From: CAWAMR01 sp963783095
Lineage (GTDB): Bacteria; Planctomycetota; Planctomycetia; Gemmatales; Gemmataceae
DNA: 64,000 nt
Reading direction: 5' to 3'
NCBI GenBank assembly: GCA_963783095.1
Contig: CAWAMR010000003.1
Span: forward strand, 558,001-622,000
The notes under the pieces are model-generated. The model saw only the letters and a program-made list of their open reading frames with translations, was not told the DNA's origin and did no database searches. This document shows positions 49,238-59,155 of this stretch, piece by piece (positions within the stretch are counted from its first letter, which is position 1; each line of letters starts with the position of its first letter). The translations under genes and the position numbers were made by a program.

Positions 49238-49427
49238 CCACTACCGCTTACTACGTGCGCAGCTACTCGACCAATCGACAAAGCCACGCACGAATTAAGC
49301 CCGTTACCGTTTACTACGTGCGCAGTGCTTCCAATCCAAAAGCGCGCGCACGAAATAAGCCCGTTACCGCTTACTACGCCGCAGCGCTTCCAATCCAGAA
49401 GAGCCGCGCACGTAGTAAGCGGTAACT
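49238..49427. repeat. Three tandem palindromic 60-63 bp units
   Basis: Each unit reads roughly CCCGTTACCGCTTACTACG, CAGTGCTTCCAATCCA, GCGCACGAAATAAG. The start and end of a unit (TTACCGCTTACTACGTGCG and CGCACGTAGTAAGCGGTAA) are complementary, so each can fold. The array fills the gap between two paralogous STAND genes, directly in the leader of the downstream one. Confidence 0.8.
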
Positions 49428-49445
49428 CTCTTTCTGCCGGTCGCC

Positions 49446-52400
49446 TTACGGGATTGGGACGGGCGTTTCCTGGATGCTCCAGACGTTCACCCAGCCGGAG
49501 CCCGACGAGCAACCTCCGGCCAGGCGCTTGCCGTCGGGGCTGAAAGCCACGGAATTGACGACTCCGCGATGCTGGAACGGCGGCATTACCTCCTTACCCG
49601 TTTTCGGATCCCACACGCGGATGGTCTTGTCGTCGCCGGCCGTCGCGATTCGGGTGCCATCGGGTGAATACGCCACGCTCTGGACCCGGTCGGTGTGGCC
49701 CTTGAGCGTAAGTATTTCCTTGCCGGTGCCGGCATCCCAGATCTTGGCGGTATGGTCCCAGCTTGCCGAGGCCAAGTGCTTGCCGTCCGGACTAAAGCAC
49801 AGGCCGTGAACGGTGGCGGCATGGCCTTTCAGGGTAAAACGCGGCCGGCCGGTACCGGCATTCCAGAGGATCACCGTTTGATCGCCGCTCCCCGAAGCGA
49901 TGTGTTCGTTGTCCAGGCTGAAGGCCACGGCAAGCGCTGGATACAGGTGGCGGTCGAATTTGGCAATCTCCCGTCCCGTGGCAGTATCCCAGATTTTGAC
50001 AAGGCCTTCCCAACTGCTGCACACCAGATGTTTACCGTCGGGGCTGAAGGCGACGCTGTGGATCGGCGTGTCGTGCTTGGCGACCGTACGAATTTCAGTT
50101 CCGGACTCCGCATCCCAGAGTTTCACGGTTCGATCCCAGCTTGCCGACGCCAGCCACTTGCTGTCCGGGCTGAAGGCCACCGACCAGACGGCCCCGTTGT
50201 GACCTTCAAGAGTCTTGAGGGGTTTGCCGTTTTGCGCATCCCAGAGGCGAACGATATTGTCCCAACCGCCCGAGGCCAGGCGCTTACCGTCGGGGCTGAA
50301 AGCGACACCGTTGACGCGGTCGTTGTGCCGAACCGAAAACAAGTCGGGCCGGGAAGAAAGCTGATTGTCGGAGGCATTCCAGATTCCGCGGTGCCGTCGA
50401 AGCTGGCCGTCACGAGTTGCCGGCCATCGGGACTGAAATCAACCCCGAACACCGTCTCGCGGTGCCCGCGCAGGGTGATTTTTTCCTCGCCGGTCGTCGG
50501 ATCCCAGAGGCGAGCCGTCTTGTCGAACCCGGCGGTGGCGATTCGCTTGCCGTCGGGGCTGAAGGCCACCCCAACCGCGGAACTGGCGTGGCCTCGGAGC
50601 ACTTGCAGGCGCTTGCCGCTGGCGGTTTCCCAGATGCAGGCAGTGCCGTCGAGGCCGGCCGAGGCGAAGCGCTTGCCGTCGCGGTCGAAGGCTACATCGA
50701 ATACGGGGGCAGGATGCGCATCGACGGAACGTATTTCCTGGAAGGTATCCGCATTCCACAACTTTACCGATCCATCGGTGCTTGCCGAAGCGATCAGTTG
50801 GCCGTCGGGGCTGTAGCGAACGCGATGAACCTGGCCGGTGTGGCCGCGCATGGTCCGGATGGTTTTGCGAGTCTTCACGTCCCAAACGGCAAAGGAGTTT
50901 TTGGCATTGATGCTCGACGAAGCGACGCGCGAGCCGTCGTGGTTGAAGGCCACGGAGGTAATCAGCCCGACTTGCTCGGTGAAGGTTGCCACCACGCGCT
51001 GGGTATCGACCTCCCAGATCCTGACTTCGCCACGGGACTGGCGCAGATCAAAGATATTGGGAATCATACTCCCTGATGCGATGTATTGGCCGTCCGGGCT
51101 GAAGGCGATGGCCAGACACGGGACAGGCTCAAGGGGAGTGACGTGGCCGCGAAAAGGTTTTAGCTGCTTTCCAGTAGCGGTTTCCCAAAGATTTACTGCG
51201 CCGTCGATGCCGGCGGTGGCAACCACGCCCCGTCGGGGCTGAAAACGGCCTTCCACAAGCCGTTGAGCGGGCCGATTCGAGGTGCCTCGAGGACAAGTGC
51301 CTGCCCCGTGGCCTCGCAGCCCTCGAGTCGGCCCATCAGGTAGCGCCATTCCCAGCCGCGCAGGTGTTCCGGGCATTTCCGGAGTGCGCTGCCGGCGATG
51401 CCGACATCCTGGTCGAAAGTCAATTCCCGTTCGGCCAGGATGATGCTGCGCGCGTAAAATTGCTCTTCCAGCCGGTCATTGGCCTCACGCAGGTCTTTGT
51501 TCGCCTTGCGCGCCTCGCCCGTCTGTTTCCAGGCGATCAGCCCCAGGGCGGCGACGGCGACGAGAATCGCACCCAACACGGCGCTGGCGCAGGACGCCGC
51601 GCCGATAGGCCCGCCGTTGCCGGCGTTTCTCCGGGTTGGGCATGTTGGCCTCGACCCAGCGGCGATCGAACACGCGCTGGTAAATCCGATTGCGTACCTG
51701 AAGATACTCATCGACCACGCGCGACACGCCCGATAGGCGCAAGATGCCGATCATGGGGTTGGTTTCGTCATCGACTACGGGCTTGCGCCACATGCGGCCA
51801 TATAGATCGAGCAAGCCCGCCAGGTCGACCTCGCAGCGCAGCATCCGCTCGCGCACAAACAACAGATTTTCGTCGCGTTCGCGGGCACGATTGGAGAGAA
51901 ACAACTCCTCGCAGATGCGGTCCACGTCGGCCGGCTTCGTGACTTCGGGATTCTCTGCAACCACGACGCACAACCGTTGCGTCAGGTAGGGATGCGCCGC
52001 CGGTCCAGTACAGGATTCGCTGCAAAAGCTTGATGGCCTCTGCTCCCTGAAGGGTTAGACCTTTCGCCAGAGGGGCTGCTTCCGCCTCCGTGAAATCGCG
52101 CAATTCGATGCGCTGGCCGACGTTGAAAGGCGTCGTGCGCAGGTCGCGGATCAGGTCGGATGGGGTCGCCACGCCCAACAGGCAGAAGGTCAGGCGGGTG
52201 AACTCGGCATCCTCCGTCCGGCGGTTGTAACATTCGCGGATGGCGGCAAAGAATTCATCGGTGGAGAAGGGCAGACTGCGGACGGCATCGATCTCGTCCA
52301 CGAAGATCACGACCTGGCCCTTGCAGATCGGCAGCACGATCTCCCGCAGCGCACGCATGAAGCGTTGCAGGGGTGCCAGGCGGGCGCTGGCCAGCCAGAA

Positions 52401-52724
52401 ACTCTCCAGCTCGTGGTCCAAGTCGAATTGCCGGGCAATATGGCCCAGCAAACCATCGTACCATTGCTCGGCAGTCAAGTTCTGGCCGATGGCGGTCAAG
52501 TCCAGAATAGCGACCGTAGTACTCTCCCGGCGCAACCGGTGCGCGATACGGACCATCAACGACGACTTGCCCATTTGCCGCGAAGTCAGCACGTAACAAA
52601 ACTCACCTTGCTTGAGGCCCACGTAAAGATCCCGATCGGCCTGGCGCTCCACATAGCTGGGTGCATCGCTGGTGAGCGTCCCGCCGGTAACGTAGAAAGG
52701 CGAGTTCATTGGTTGCGAAATCAA
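49446..52724 (-). CDS. AAA_35/STAND-type ATPase, TM helix, 14 WD40 repeats, copy A (frameshifted)
   Basis: The protein begins MISQPMNSPFYVTGGTL at 52724. Domains in order: AAA_35 ATPase (P-loop TSRQMGKSS, Walker B VVIFVDEIDAV), winged helix, a TM helix near residue 385, coiled coil with ARKANKDLREANDRLEEQ, the linker LRKCPEHLRGWEWRYLM, then 14 WD40 repeats, e.g. VFDVAFDRDGKRFASAGLDG, AVGVAFSPDGKRIATAGFDK, VQSVAYSPDGTRIATAGDDK, the last ending WVNVWSIQETPVPIP. Fourteen fits two seven-bladed propellers. Shifts are near 52015, 51640, 51240 and 50365. It starts 16 bases after the stop of copy B and is very similar to it, indicating a tandem duplication. Confidence 0.88.
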
Positions 52725-52740
52725 GAGGTTGGTCTCCCAC

Positions 52741-55700
52741 TTACTGCAAGTTCCAGACTCTCACCCAGGCGTCAGGTGCCCAGGTACCGGCCGCCAGGCG
52801 CTTGCCGTCGGGACTGAAGGCCACGGACCAGACGACTCCACGATGATGCAAGGGCGGGTACAGTTCTTTACCGGTGCGCACGTCCCAGATGCGCACGGTC
52901 TTGTCTTCACTGGCGGTGGCAAGGCGCTTGCTGTCCGGAGAGAACGCCACGGATTGGACGCGGTCGGTATGCCCGATGAGTGTCAAGGTTTCTTTGCCGG
53001 TCTTGCTGTCCCAGATCCTTGCTTGATTGTCCCAACTGGCGGAAGCGATCCACTTCCCATCAGGGCTTGCGGCAACGCCGTGGATGAGGCGATCGTGCTT
53101 TTTCAGGATGAACTGATCGCGAAGCGTATCGGCGTCCCATACGCGCACAGTTGCATCGGCGTCTCCGGAGATGATCCGTTTACTGTCCGCGCAAAAATCG
53201 ACGGAGAGCGCCGGTGAAAAATGGGCCTGGTAGGTGTTGCTCAGCGTCCAGCTAGCGGTATCCCAGACCTTGACCATGCCATCCCAACTGCTCGACACCA
53301 GTTGTTTGCCATTGGGGCTGAAACGCACGCTGTGGACCGGCACGGCGTGTCCTTTCAGCGTCTTGATTTCTCGCCCGGATTTTACGTCCCAAATCTTGAC
53401 TGTGAGATCCCAGCTTGCCGTCGCCAAAAGCGAGCTGTCCGGACTGAAAACCAGGCCCCAGATCACCTGCGAATGGCCGTGAAACGTCTTGATCAGCTGG
53501 CCCGTCCACGCATCCAAGAGCCGGGCGTCTTTGTCCCAGCTCCCCGATGCGAGATAACGGCCATCGCCGCTAAACGCGACCGCATTGACGCGATCGGAAT
53601 GGCCGACGACGCTGAAGGCACCCGGCGTCTCGTGCTCGACGATCGGCAAGGCATCCCAGATACGTGCAGTCTTGTCGAAGCTGGACGACAACAATTGCCG
53701 GCCATCGGGACTGAAGACGACGCTCATGACCGAATTCTCATGGCCGCGCAGGCGTGAGGATATTGTCCCCGCCGAGGTCGGCGTCCCAAAGCCTGACCGT
53801 TTTATCGAAGCCGCAGGATGCGATAAGCCTGCCGTCCGGGCTGAAGGCGACTCCGCACGCGGAGCCGGTGTGTCCGCGAAACGTGCGCAGGTTCAGGCCG
53901 CTGTCAACGTCCCAAACTTTTGCCGTTCCATCGAAACTGGCGGTGGCAAGCCGGCCGCCGTGGGTTGAAAAAGCCACATCGAGCACCAGCGCTTCATGAG
54001 CGTCGATGGTCCGGACCATTTTGAAGTCCGGCGTTGACGCGTCCCGAAAAAGACAGTGTGCCATCGGTGCAACCGCCGGCGATCGTTCGCCCATCGGGGC
54101 TGAAACGCAACTTGTGGACGTGGCTTTTACTGCCGAGGACCGTCTTGATGATCGCTCCCGTATTCACGTCCCAAACACAAAACGAGTGGTCATCGTTGAC
54201 GCTCGACGAGGCAATGCGCTTTCCGTCGGGGCTGAAGGCCAGCGTATCGACCCGGCCCACTTGCTTGTTGAACTCGATCAGCACTTTGTAGGTCTGGGCA
54301 TCCCAAATCTTCACCAGGCCGGGCGAACGGCGCGGATCGGCGAGTGAGGTAAGGGGAAGCTCCATGCTGCCGGCCGCGATGCGACTACCATCGGGGCTGA
54401 AGGCGACCGTCAGGAACGGAAGCTGGTTGTTGGAGAGGCGCAGATGCAGGCCGGCGTAGCCGGTAAGTGTCTTCAAACAGCGCCGGTCGGCGGAGTCCCA
54501 GACCTTGACGGTCCCATCGGAACTGGCCGTGGCGATTCGCTTGCCGTCGGGGCTGAACTGGGCGGTCCAAAGGCTCGACTCATGTCCTGTGAGGGCAGGC
54601 CGCTCGCCGTCGCGCAGCCTCATCAGATAGTTCCATTCCCAGCCGCGCAGCGACTCCGGGCAATCTGCCAGCGCCTTGCCGGCAAGTCCGATGTCGCCGC
54701 CGTTGGTCGAGAGTTCCCGCTCCGCCAGGGCAATAAGGTTCTTGTATAGCTCCTTCTGAAGGTTCTGATTGGCGATTTCCTGTTGATTGCGCTGCTCGCG
54801 CAAATCGTTGTTTGCCTTCCGCGCTTGCAGCGTCTGGTTCCACGCAAACAGACCAAGGGCGCTCACAATGACCAGAATCACGCCCAGTGCTGCGCCAGCG
54901 CGCAAAAGACCGCGCCGGAAGGCCCGGCGCTGCCGGCGCTTTTCAGCACCGGGCATGTTCGCCTCGACCCAGCGGCGATCGAACACGCGCTGGTATATCC
55001 GATTGCGCAGCTGCAGGCGCTCGTTGACCACACGCGAGACGCCCGATAGCCGCAGCACATTGATGATCGGGTTGGTTTCGTCATCGATTACGGGCTTTCG
55101 CCACACGCGTCCATAAAGATCGAGCAACCCCGCCAGATCTACTTCACAGCGCAGCATCCGCTCGCGCACGAACAACAAGTTGTCATCCCGTTCGCGCGCC
55201 CGGCTGGACAGGAACAATTCCTCGCAGATTCGGTCCACATCCCCTGACATTATCGCGCTGGGATGGTCGGCGACCACGACGCACATCCGTTGCGTCAGGT
55301 AGGGATGCCCGCCGGTCCAGTACAGGATTCGCTGCAAAAGCTTGACGGCCTGTGCTCCCTGCGCGGTCAGACCTTTCGCCAGGGGAGCTGCCTCTTCCTC
55401 GGTGAAATCGCGCAATTCGATGCGCTGACCCACGTTGAAAGGAGTCGTGCGCGTATCCTGGATCAGGTCGGATGGGGTCGCTACACCCAAGAGGCAGAAC
55501 GTCAGGCGGGACAACTCGGCATCTTCGGTTCGGCGGTTGTAGCATTCCCGGATCGCCGCGAAGAATTCGTCGGTCGAGAACGGCAGACTCTGCACCGCGT
55601 CGATTTCGTCCACGAATATCACGACCCGGCCCGTGCAGCGCAGCAGCACTACTTCCCGGATCGCACGAGTAAAGCGTTGCAACGGCGCGATGCGGAGGTT

Positions 55701-56030
55701 GGCCAGCCAGAAATCTTCAAGCTCATCGTCCAAGTTGAACTGCCGGGCGATGTGGCCCAAAAGACCGTCGTACCACTGCTCGGCCGACAAGTTCTGGCCG
55801 ATGGCAGTCAGGTCGAGAATGGCGACCGCCGTGTTCTCCTGGCGCAGCCGATCGGCAGTATGGACCATCAGCGACGACTTGCCCATTTGCCGCGAAGTCA
55901 GGATGTAGCAAAACTGACCCTGCTTGAGGCCAATGTAAAGTTCGCGGTCCGCCTGCCGCTCGACATAGCTGGGAGCATCGCCGGCGAGTGTGCCGCCGGT
56001 AACGTAGAAAGGCGATTGCATGGTGTTCAT
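52741..56030 (-). CDS. AAA_35/STAND-type ATPase, TM helix, 14 WD40 repeats, copy B (two frameshifts)
   Basis: The longest intact representative. Residues 1-350: AAA_35 ATPase and winged helix, with P-loop T45-S52 (TSRQMGKS), Walker B D141-E142, FNVGQRIELRDF at 199-210 and GGHPYLTQR at 240-248. Residues 364-376 are basic (KRRQRRAFRRGLLR), 377-397 a TM helix (AALGVILVIVSALGLFAW), then a coiled coil to about 440 and the LADCPESLRGWEWNYLM linker. From 483 on come 14 WD40 repeats, ending WVRVWNLQ. Shifts near 54045 and 53750. Its start codon overlaps the stop of the preceding AAA gene (56027-56030), so they are cotranscribed. Topology predicts cytoplasmic ATPase and outside propellers. Confidence 0.9.
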
Positions 56031-57016
56031 TGCAAGTGCCTCTTCAGATAATTGGCGTACAACGGACAGCGAATGCGCATCTCGTCAATCGATTCACCGC
56101 TGAACACTCCTGCACTTCGAAGGCGCAAAAAACTCTCAGTTGATGCTTGTGGTTCGCCCCGTAGCACACTGCGAACGACATCGCATTGGCCTACGTCTCT
56201 GGAAAGTAAGGTTAAAAGCAGATGCAAGTGATCGTCAAAGATTCCACCATTACGCTCCGTTTGTATCATGAAACCAGCCAGATCAATGCGCTTCTCGACC
56301 ATATGCTGAAAACCGCGATTGGTTAAGTAGGGATGCCCACCGACCAGATTCCAGTAGGATTCTAATTCCGCTTCGTTCCGCAACGGCGAGCCGTAACGGC
56401 CGTTCAACTCCGCCACCTGTTCACGAGTGAAATCCTCCAGGACCAGGGAAGAGCCGACGTTAAACGGCGACTGGTCCAGGTTGTCGATCAGCAAGTAGGC
56501 TTCGGTAGCGTAGGCGATAATCGGCGTGAAGCGCCGCCAAGGTTGTGTCGGCTCCGTCGCTCGCGCATTGTGCCAGGAGCGGAACATCCCAAACACCTCG
56601 CTGCGAAAGGGGCAAGGAAACAGGCGATCCACCTCGTCCATGGCCCACACCAGAGGCTCGTTGATCCGCCCCAGGATCTCCTGGCAAATGAACTGGTTGA
56701 AGCGCCTACTGGGATTGCGCTTCGTGTTGAAGAACTTGTCGACGGGGATGTCGAGCTTCAATTCATCGGCAATCCATTCACTGAGCGTGCGAAATAATGC
56801 GTCAGTTGACTCAAGGTCAGCCGCACGAAGTAGCTGGAAATCAGTCATGACAACCCGGCTTCCGCGTGCTCGGGCGTGTTCGAGACCGCGCGCCAAGACA
56901 GCGGTCTTGCCGCTGTGGCGAGCGCCGCGGAAGCGGATTATGCTATCGTGCTGAGCAATCGCGGCCTGCATCTGCTGATCGACCGGCCTCTCGACGTAAT
57001 ACCGCGAATCAGCCAA
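56027..57016 (-). CDS. Stand-alone AAA_35 ATPase, TIR-less paralogue
   Basis: The likely start is TTG 57016 (MADSRYYVERPVDQQMQAAI) behind TGGAAGC. It contains P-loop GARHSGKTA, DFQLLRAADLESTDALF, Walker B PLVWAMDEVDRLF, SPFNVGSSLVLEDFTREQV, GGHPYLTNRGF and a winged helix ending LYANYLKRHLQ. It is highly similar, over its full 329 residues, to residues 306-634 of the TIR-TIR protein upstream (shared stretch FNQFICQEILGRINEPLVWA). The gene begins after a 135-base gap and overlaps copy B of the WD40 genes by 4 bases. It may be a regulatory subunit of the TIR protein or an adaptor to the WD40 proteins. Confidence 0.88.
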   Translation of the reverse strand: MADSRYYVERPVDQQMQAAIAQHDSIIRFRGARHSGKTAVLARGLEHARARGSRVVMTDFQLLRAADLESTDALFRTLSEWIADELKLDIPVDKFFNTKRNPSRRFNQFICQEILGRINEPLVWAMDEVDRLFPCPFRSEVFGMFRSWHNARATEPTQPWRRFTPIIAYATEAYLLIDNLDQSPFNVGSSLVLEDFTREQVAELNGRYGSPLRNEAELESYWNLVGGHPYLTNRGFQHMVEKRIDLAGFMIQTERNGGIFDDHLHLLLTLLSRDVGQCDVVRSVLRGEPQASTESFLRLRSAGVFSGESIDEMRIRCPLYANYLKRHLQ

Positions 57017-57151
57017 GCTTCCAGTTTTGGCCGGGGATTCCAGCGTTGAAAACTCAATAAGTCAGAAAGTAGACCTACCCATTCTATCCCAAGTCGCACC
57101 TCATAGCACTCGCGATCCGCGATCCGTTCCACGCAGATCGGGGCGTCGCGC

Positions 57152-59056
57152 TTACAGTAAATGTCTCTTGAGATAACCGCCATACAACTCACAGCGCATG
57201 CGCATCTCGTCCATCGATTCACCGCTGAGTACGCCGGCGCTGCGTAGTCGCAGAAAGCTTTCGGTCGAGGCATTGCCCTGGCCGCGCAACACACCACGCA
57301 CCACCTCACACAAGCCGGCATCTTTGGACAAGAGGATGAGTAACCGGCGCAAGTGATCGTTGAAGACCCCGTCATCGCGCTCAATTTGCGTCTTGAAGGC
57401 GGCAAGGTCCAGCCCCTTCTGGACCATCTCGTGTAAGCCGCGGTTGGCAAGGTAAGGATGTCCGCCCAACAGGTTGCCGAACGCTTTTAGCTCCGCGTCC
57501 GTTCGCAATGGCGAGTTGTAACGGCGATTCAATTCCGCAAGTTGTTGCGAATTGAAATCTTCCAATACGAGCGAAGTGCCGACATTGAATGGCGACTGGT
57601 CCAGGTTATCGATCAGAAGGTGGGCTTCCGTAGCGTAGGCGATCACCAGCGTCAGGCGTCGCCAGGGCTGCGTCGGCTCCGTGGCCCGCGCGTTGTGCCA
57701 GGAGCGGAACAGCCCGAACACTTCGCTGCGGAAGGGGCAGGGAAACAAACGATCCACCTCGTCCATCGCCCACACCAGAGGCTCGTTGATCCGCCCCAGA
57801 ATCTCCTGGCAAATGAACTGGTTGAACCTCCTGCTGGGATTGCGCTTCGAGCTGAACAACTGGTCGACGGGGATGTCGAGCTTCAATTCATCCGCGAGCC
57901 ATTCACCCAGCGTCCGGAACAAGGTCTCGACCGATTCGAGGTCGGAGGAGTTGAGTTGCTGAAAATCGGTCATGACGACGCGCGTCCCCGGCGCACGCGC
58001 CTGTTCCAGGCCGCGAGCCAAGAGCGATGTCTTGCCGACCTGGCGGGCACCGCGGATGCGAATGACGCTATCCTGCCTGCGGATCGCGGCCTGCATCTCC
58101 CGATCCACGGGACGATCGACGTAAGACTGCGCGTGAAGCGGGAGGACTCCGGTGGGCGGCGAAGCGCTGGTCGGCTCGGCTGGGGGGCTTTCCAGGGCCT
58201 TGACCAGATCGGTCAACAAACGGGGATTGTCGGATGAGTTCTTCCACAAGAAGTATTGCAGGCGGTTGAGGACGCCGGCCATCTCGGAGGGGAGTTCTCC
58301 TTCAAAGTTGAGGCGAACGGGCAGGATGCGCGGCTTGCCGTTGCGTTTTAGCCCCTCGTCGTGAGCAATGTGCAACTCGCTGGTCAGCATCTCACTCTGA
58401 ATCGACGCCGCGGACAACAAGGGAATCACGGCGTCGGACTCGCGGATGCGCCGATCCAGTTCCTTGGCCCATTCCACCCCGATACCCAGGTGGCGATCGA
58501 CGAATACCTGGTAGCCGCGCGCGACGAATGCGGCCTCAAGCCATTTCAATACTGCCTCATCGGCCTTGACATGCCGCTTATACAAAAGCGCTACACGCGT
58601 TGCCTGCTTGACCTGCACGGGCGTGAAAGAACCGGAGTTGTCGGAGGGCTTTTCCCGTACTTCGAGCCATTTTTTTACTGCCTGGGCCAGGCGCTCCAGT
58701 TCTTCTTTCTTGGGCGGGTTGTTGGCATCCAGCCAGTGCACGCTAGAGCAGAAGAACGCCAATGAGTTCGAGGGATCTATTTGCTCGATACGGAAACGTA
58801 CAATGGGGATGCGGAAGCGAGCTGCAAGCTCGACCTCGCGGAATACCTGCTCGGATTTATTTGAGTGGGCGGAGAAGACCAGGATCAAGGCTCGACTTCC
58901 CTTGATTGCATCCGTGAGCTCGGCGGGCCAGGACTGGCCGGGCGTAATATCGGGTGCCATCCAGCAATTGATGCCGGACGTGGCCAGCGCAGCACGGACG
59001 GCAAGAGCGACGGATTGATCCTCGCTGGCGTAGCTGATAAACGCATCATGGGCCAT
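57152..59056 (-). CDS. TIR-TIR-AAA_35 protein
   Basis: A 634-residue, unbroken frame from ATG 59056 behind AGGAACAATCGCC. Residues 3-105 are a TIR domain (DAFISYASEDQSVALAVRAA, GSRALILVFSAHSNKSEQVF), with Glu74/76 in the REVE segment where TIR NADases carry the catalytic Glu. Residues 153-290 form a second TIR-like domain (RVALLYKRHVKADEAVLKWL, VFVDRHLGIGVEWAKELDRR, SDAVIPLLSAAS) with Glu227. Residues 311-634 are an AAA_35 ATPase with P-loop G336-T343 (GARQVGKT), Walker B D432-E433 and a winged helix ending LYGGYLKRHLL. TIR domains of this style cleave NAD+ or make cyclic ADP-ribose signals in bacterial immunity; the activity here is inferred. No membrane segment. Confidence 0.92.
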   Translation of the reverse strand: MAHDAFISYASEDQSVALAVRAALATSGINCWMAPDITPGQSWPAELTDAIKGSRALILVFSAHSNKSEQVFREVELAARFRIPIVRFRIEQIDPSNSLAFFCSSVHWLDANNPPKKEELERLAQAVKKWLEVREKPSDNSGSFTPVQVKQATRVALLYKRHVKADEAVLKWLEAAFVARGYQVFVDRHLGIGVEWAKELDRRIRESDAVIPLLSAASIQSEMLTSELHIAHDEGLKRNGKPRILPVRLNFEGELPSEMAGVLNRLQYFLWKNSSDNPRLLTDLVKALESPPAEPTSASPPTGVLPLHAQSYVDRPVDREMQAAIRRQDSVIRIRGARQVGKTSLLARGLEQARAPGTRVVMTDFQQLNSSDLESVETLFRTLGEWLADELKLDIPVDQLFSSKRNPSRRFNQFICQEILGRINEPLVWAMDEVDRLFPCPFRSEVFGLFRSWHNARATEPTQPWRRLTLVIAYATEAHLLIDNLDQSPFNVGTSLVLEDFNSQQLAELNRRYNSPLRTDAELKAFGNLLGGHPYLANRGLHEMVQKGLDLAAFKTQIERDDGVFNDHLRRLLILLSKDAGLCEVVRGVLRGQGNASTESFLRLRSAGVLSGESMDEMRMRCELYGGYLKRHLL

Positions 59057-59155
59057 GGCGATTGTTCCTGAAGGTATTGAGCTGTCCGTGCTCTCAATGA
59101 AAGAATCGAATATGTCGAGGCTCGTGTTGTGATTTCATTCCAACGGATCAATTCA

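Noticed and set aside
49238..49427. Possible CRISPR array
   Set aside because: Repeats are 60-63 bases with no unique spacers, each unit is a palindrome, and no cas gene is near.
49695..50816. Plus-strand open frame opposite WD40 repeats
   Set aside because: The WD40 repeats on the minus strand produce repeated open antisense frames; no independent motif.
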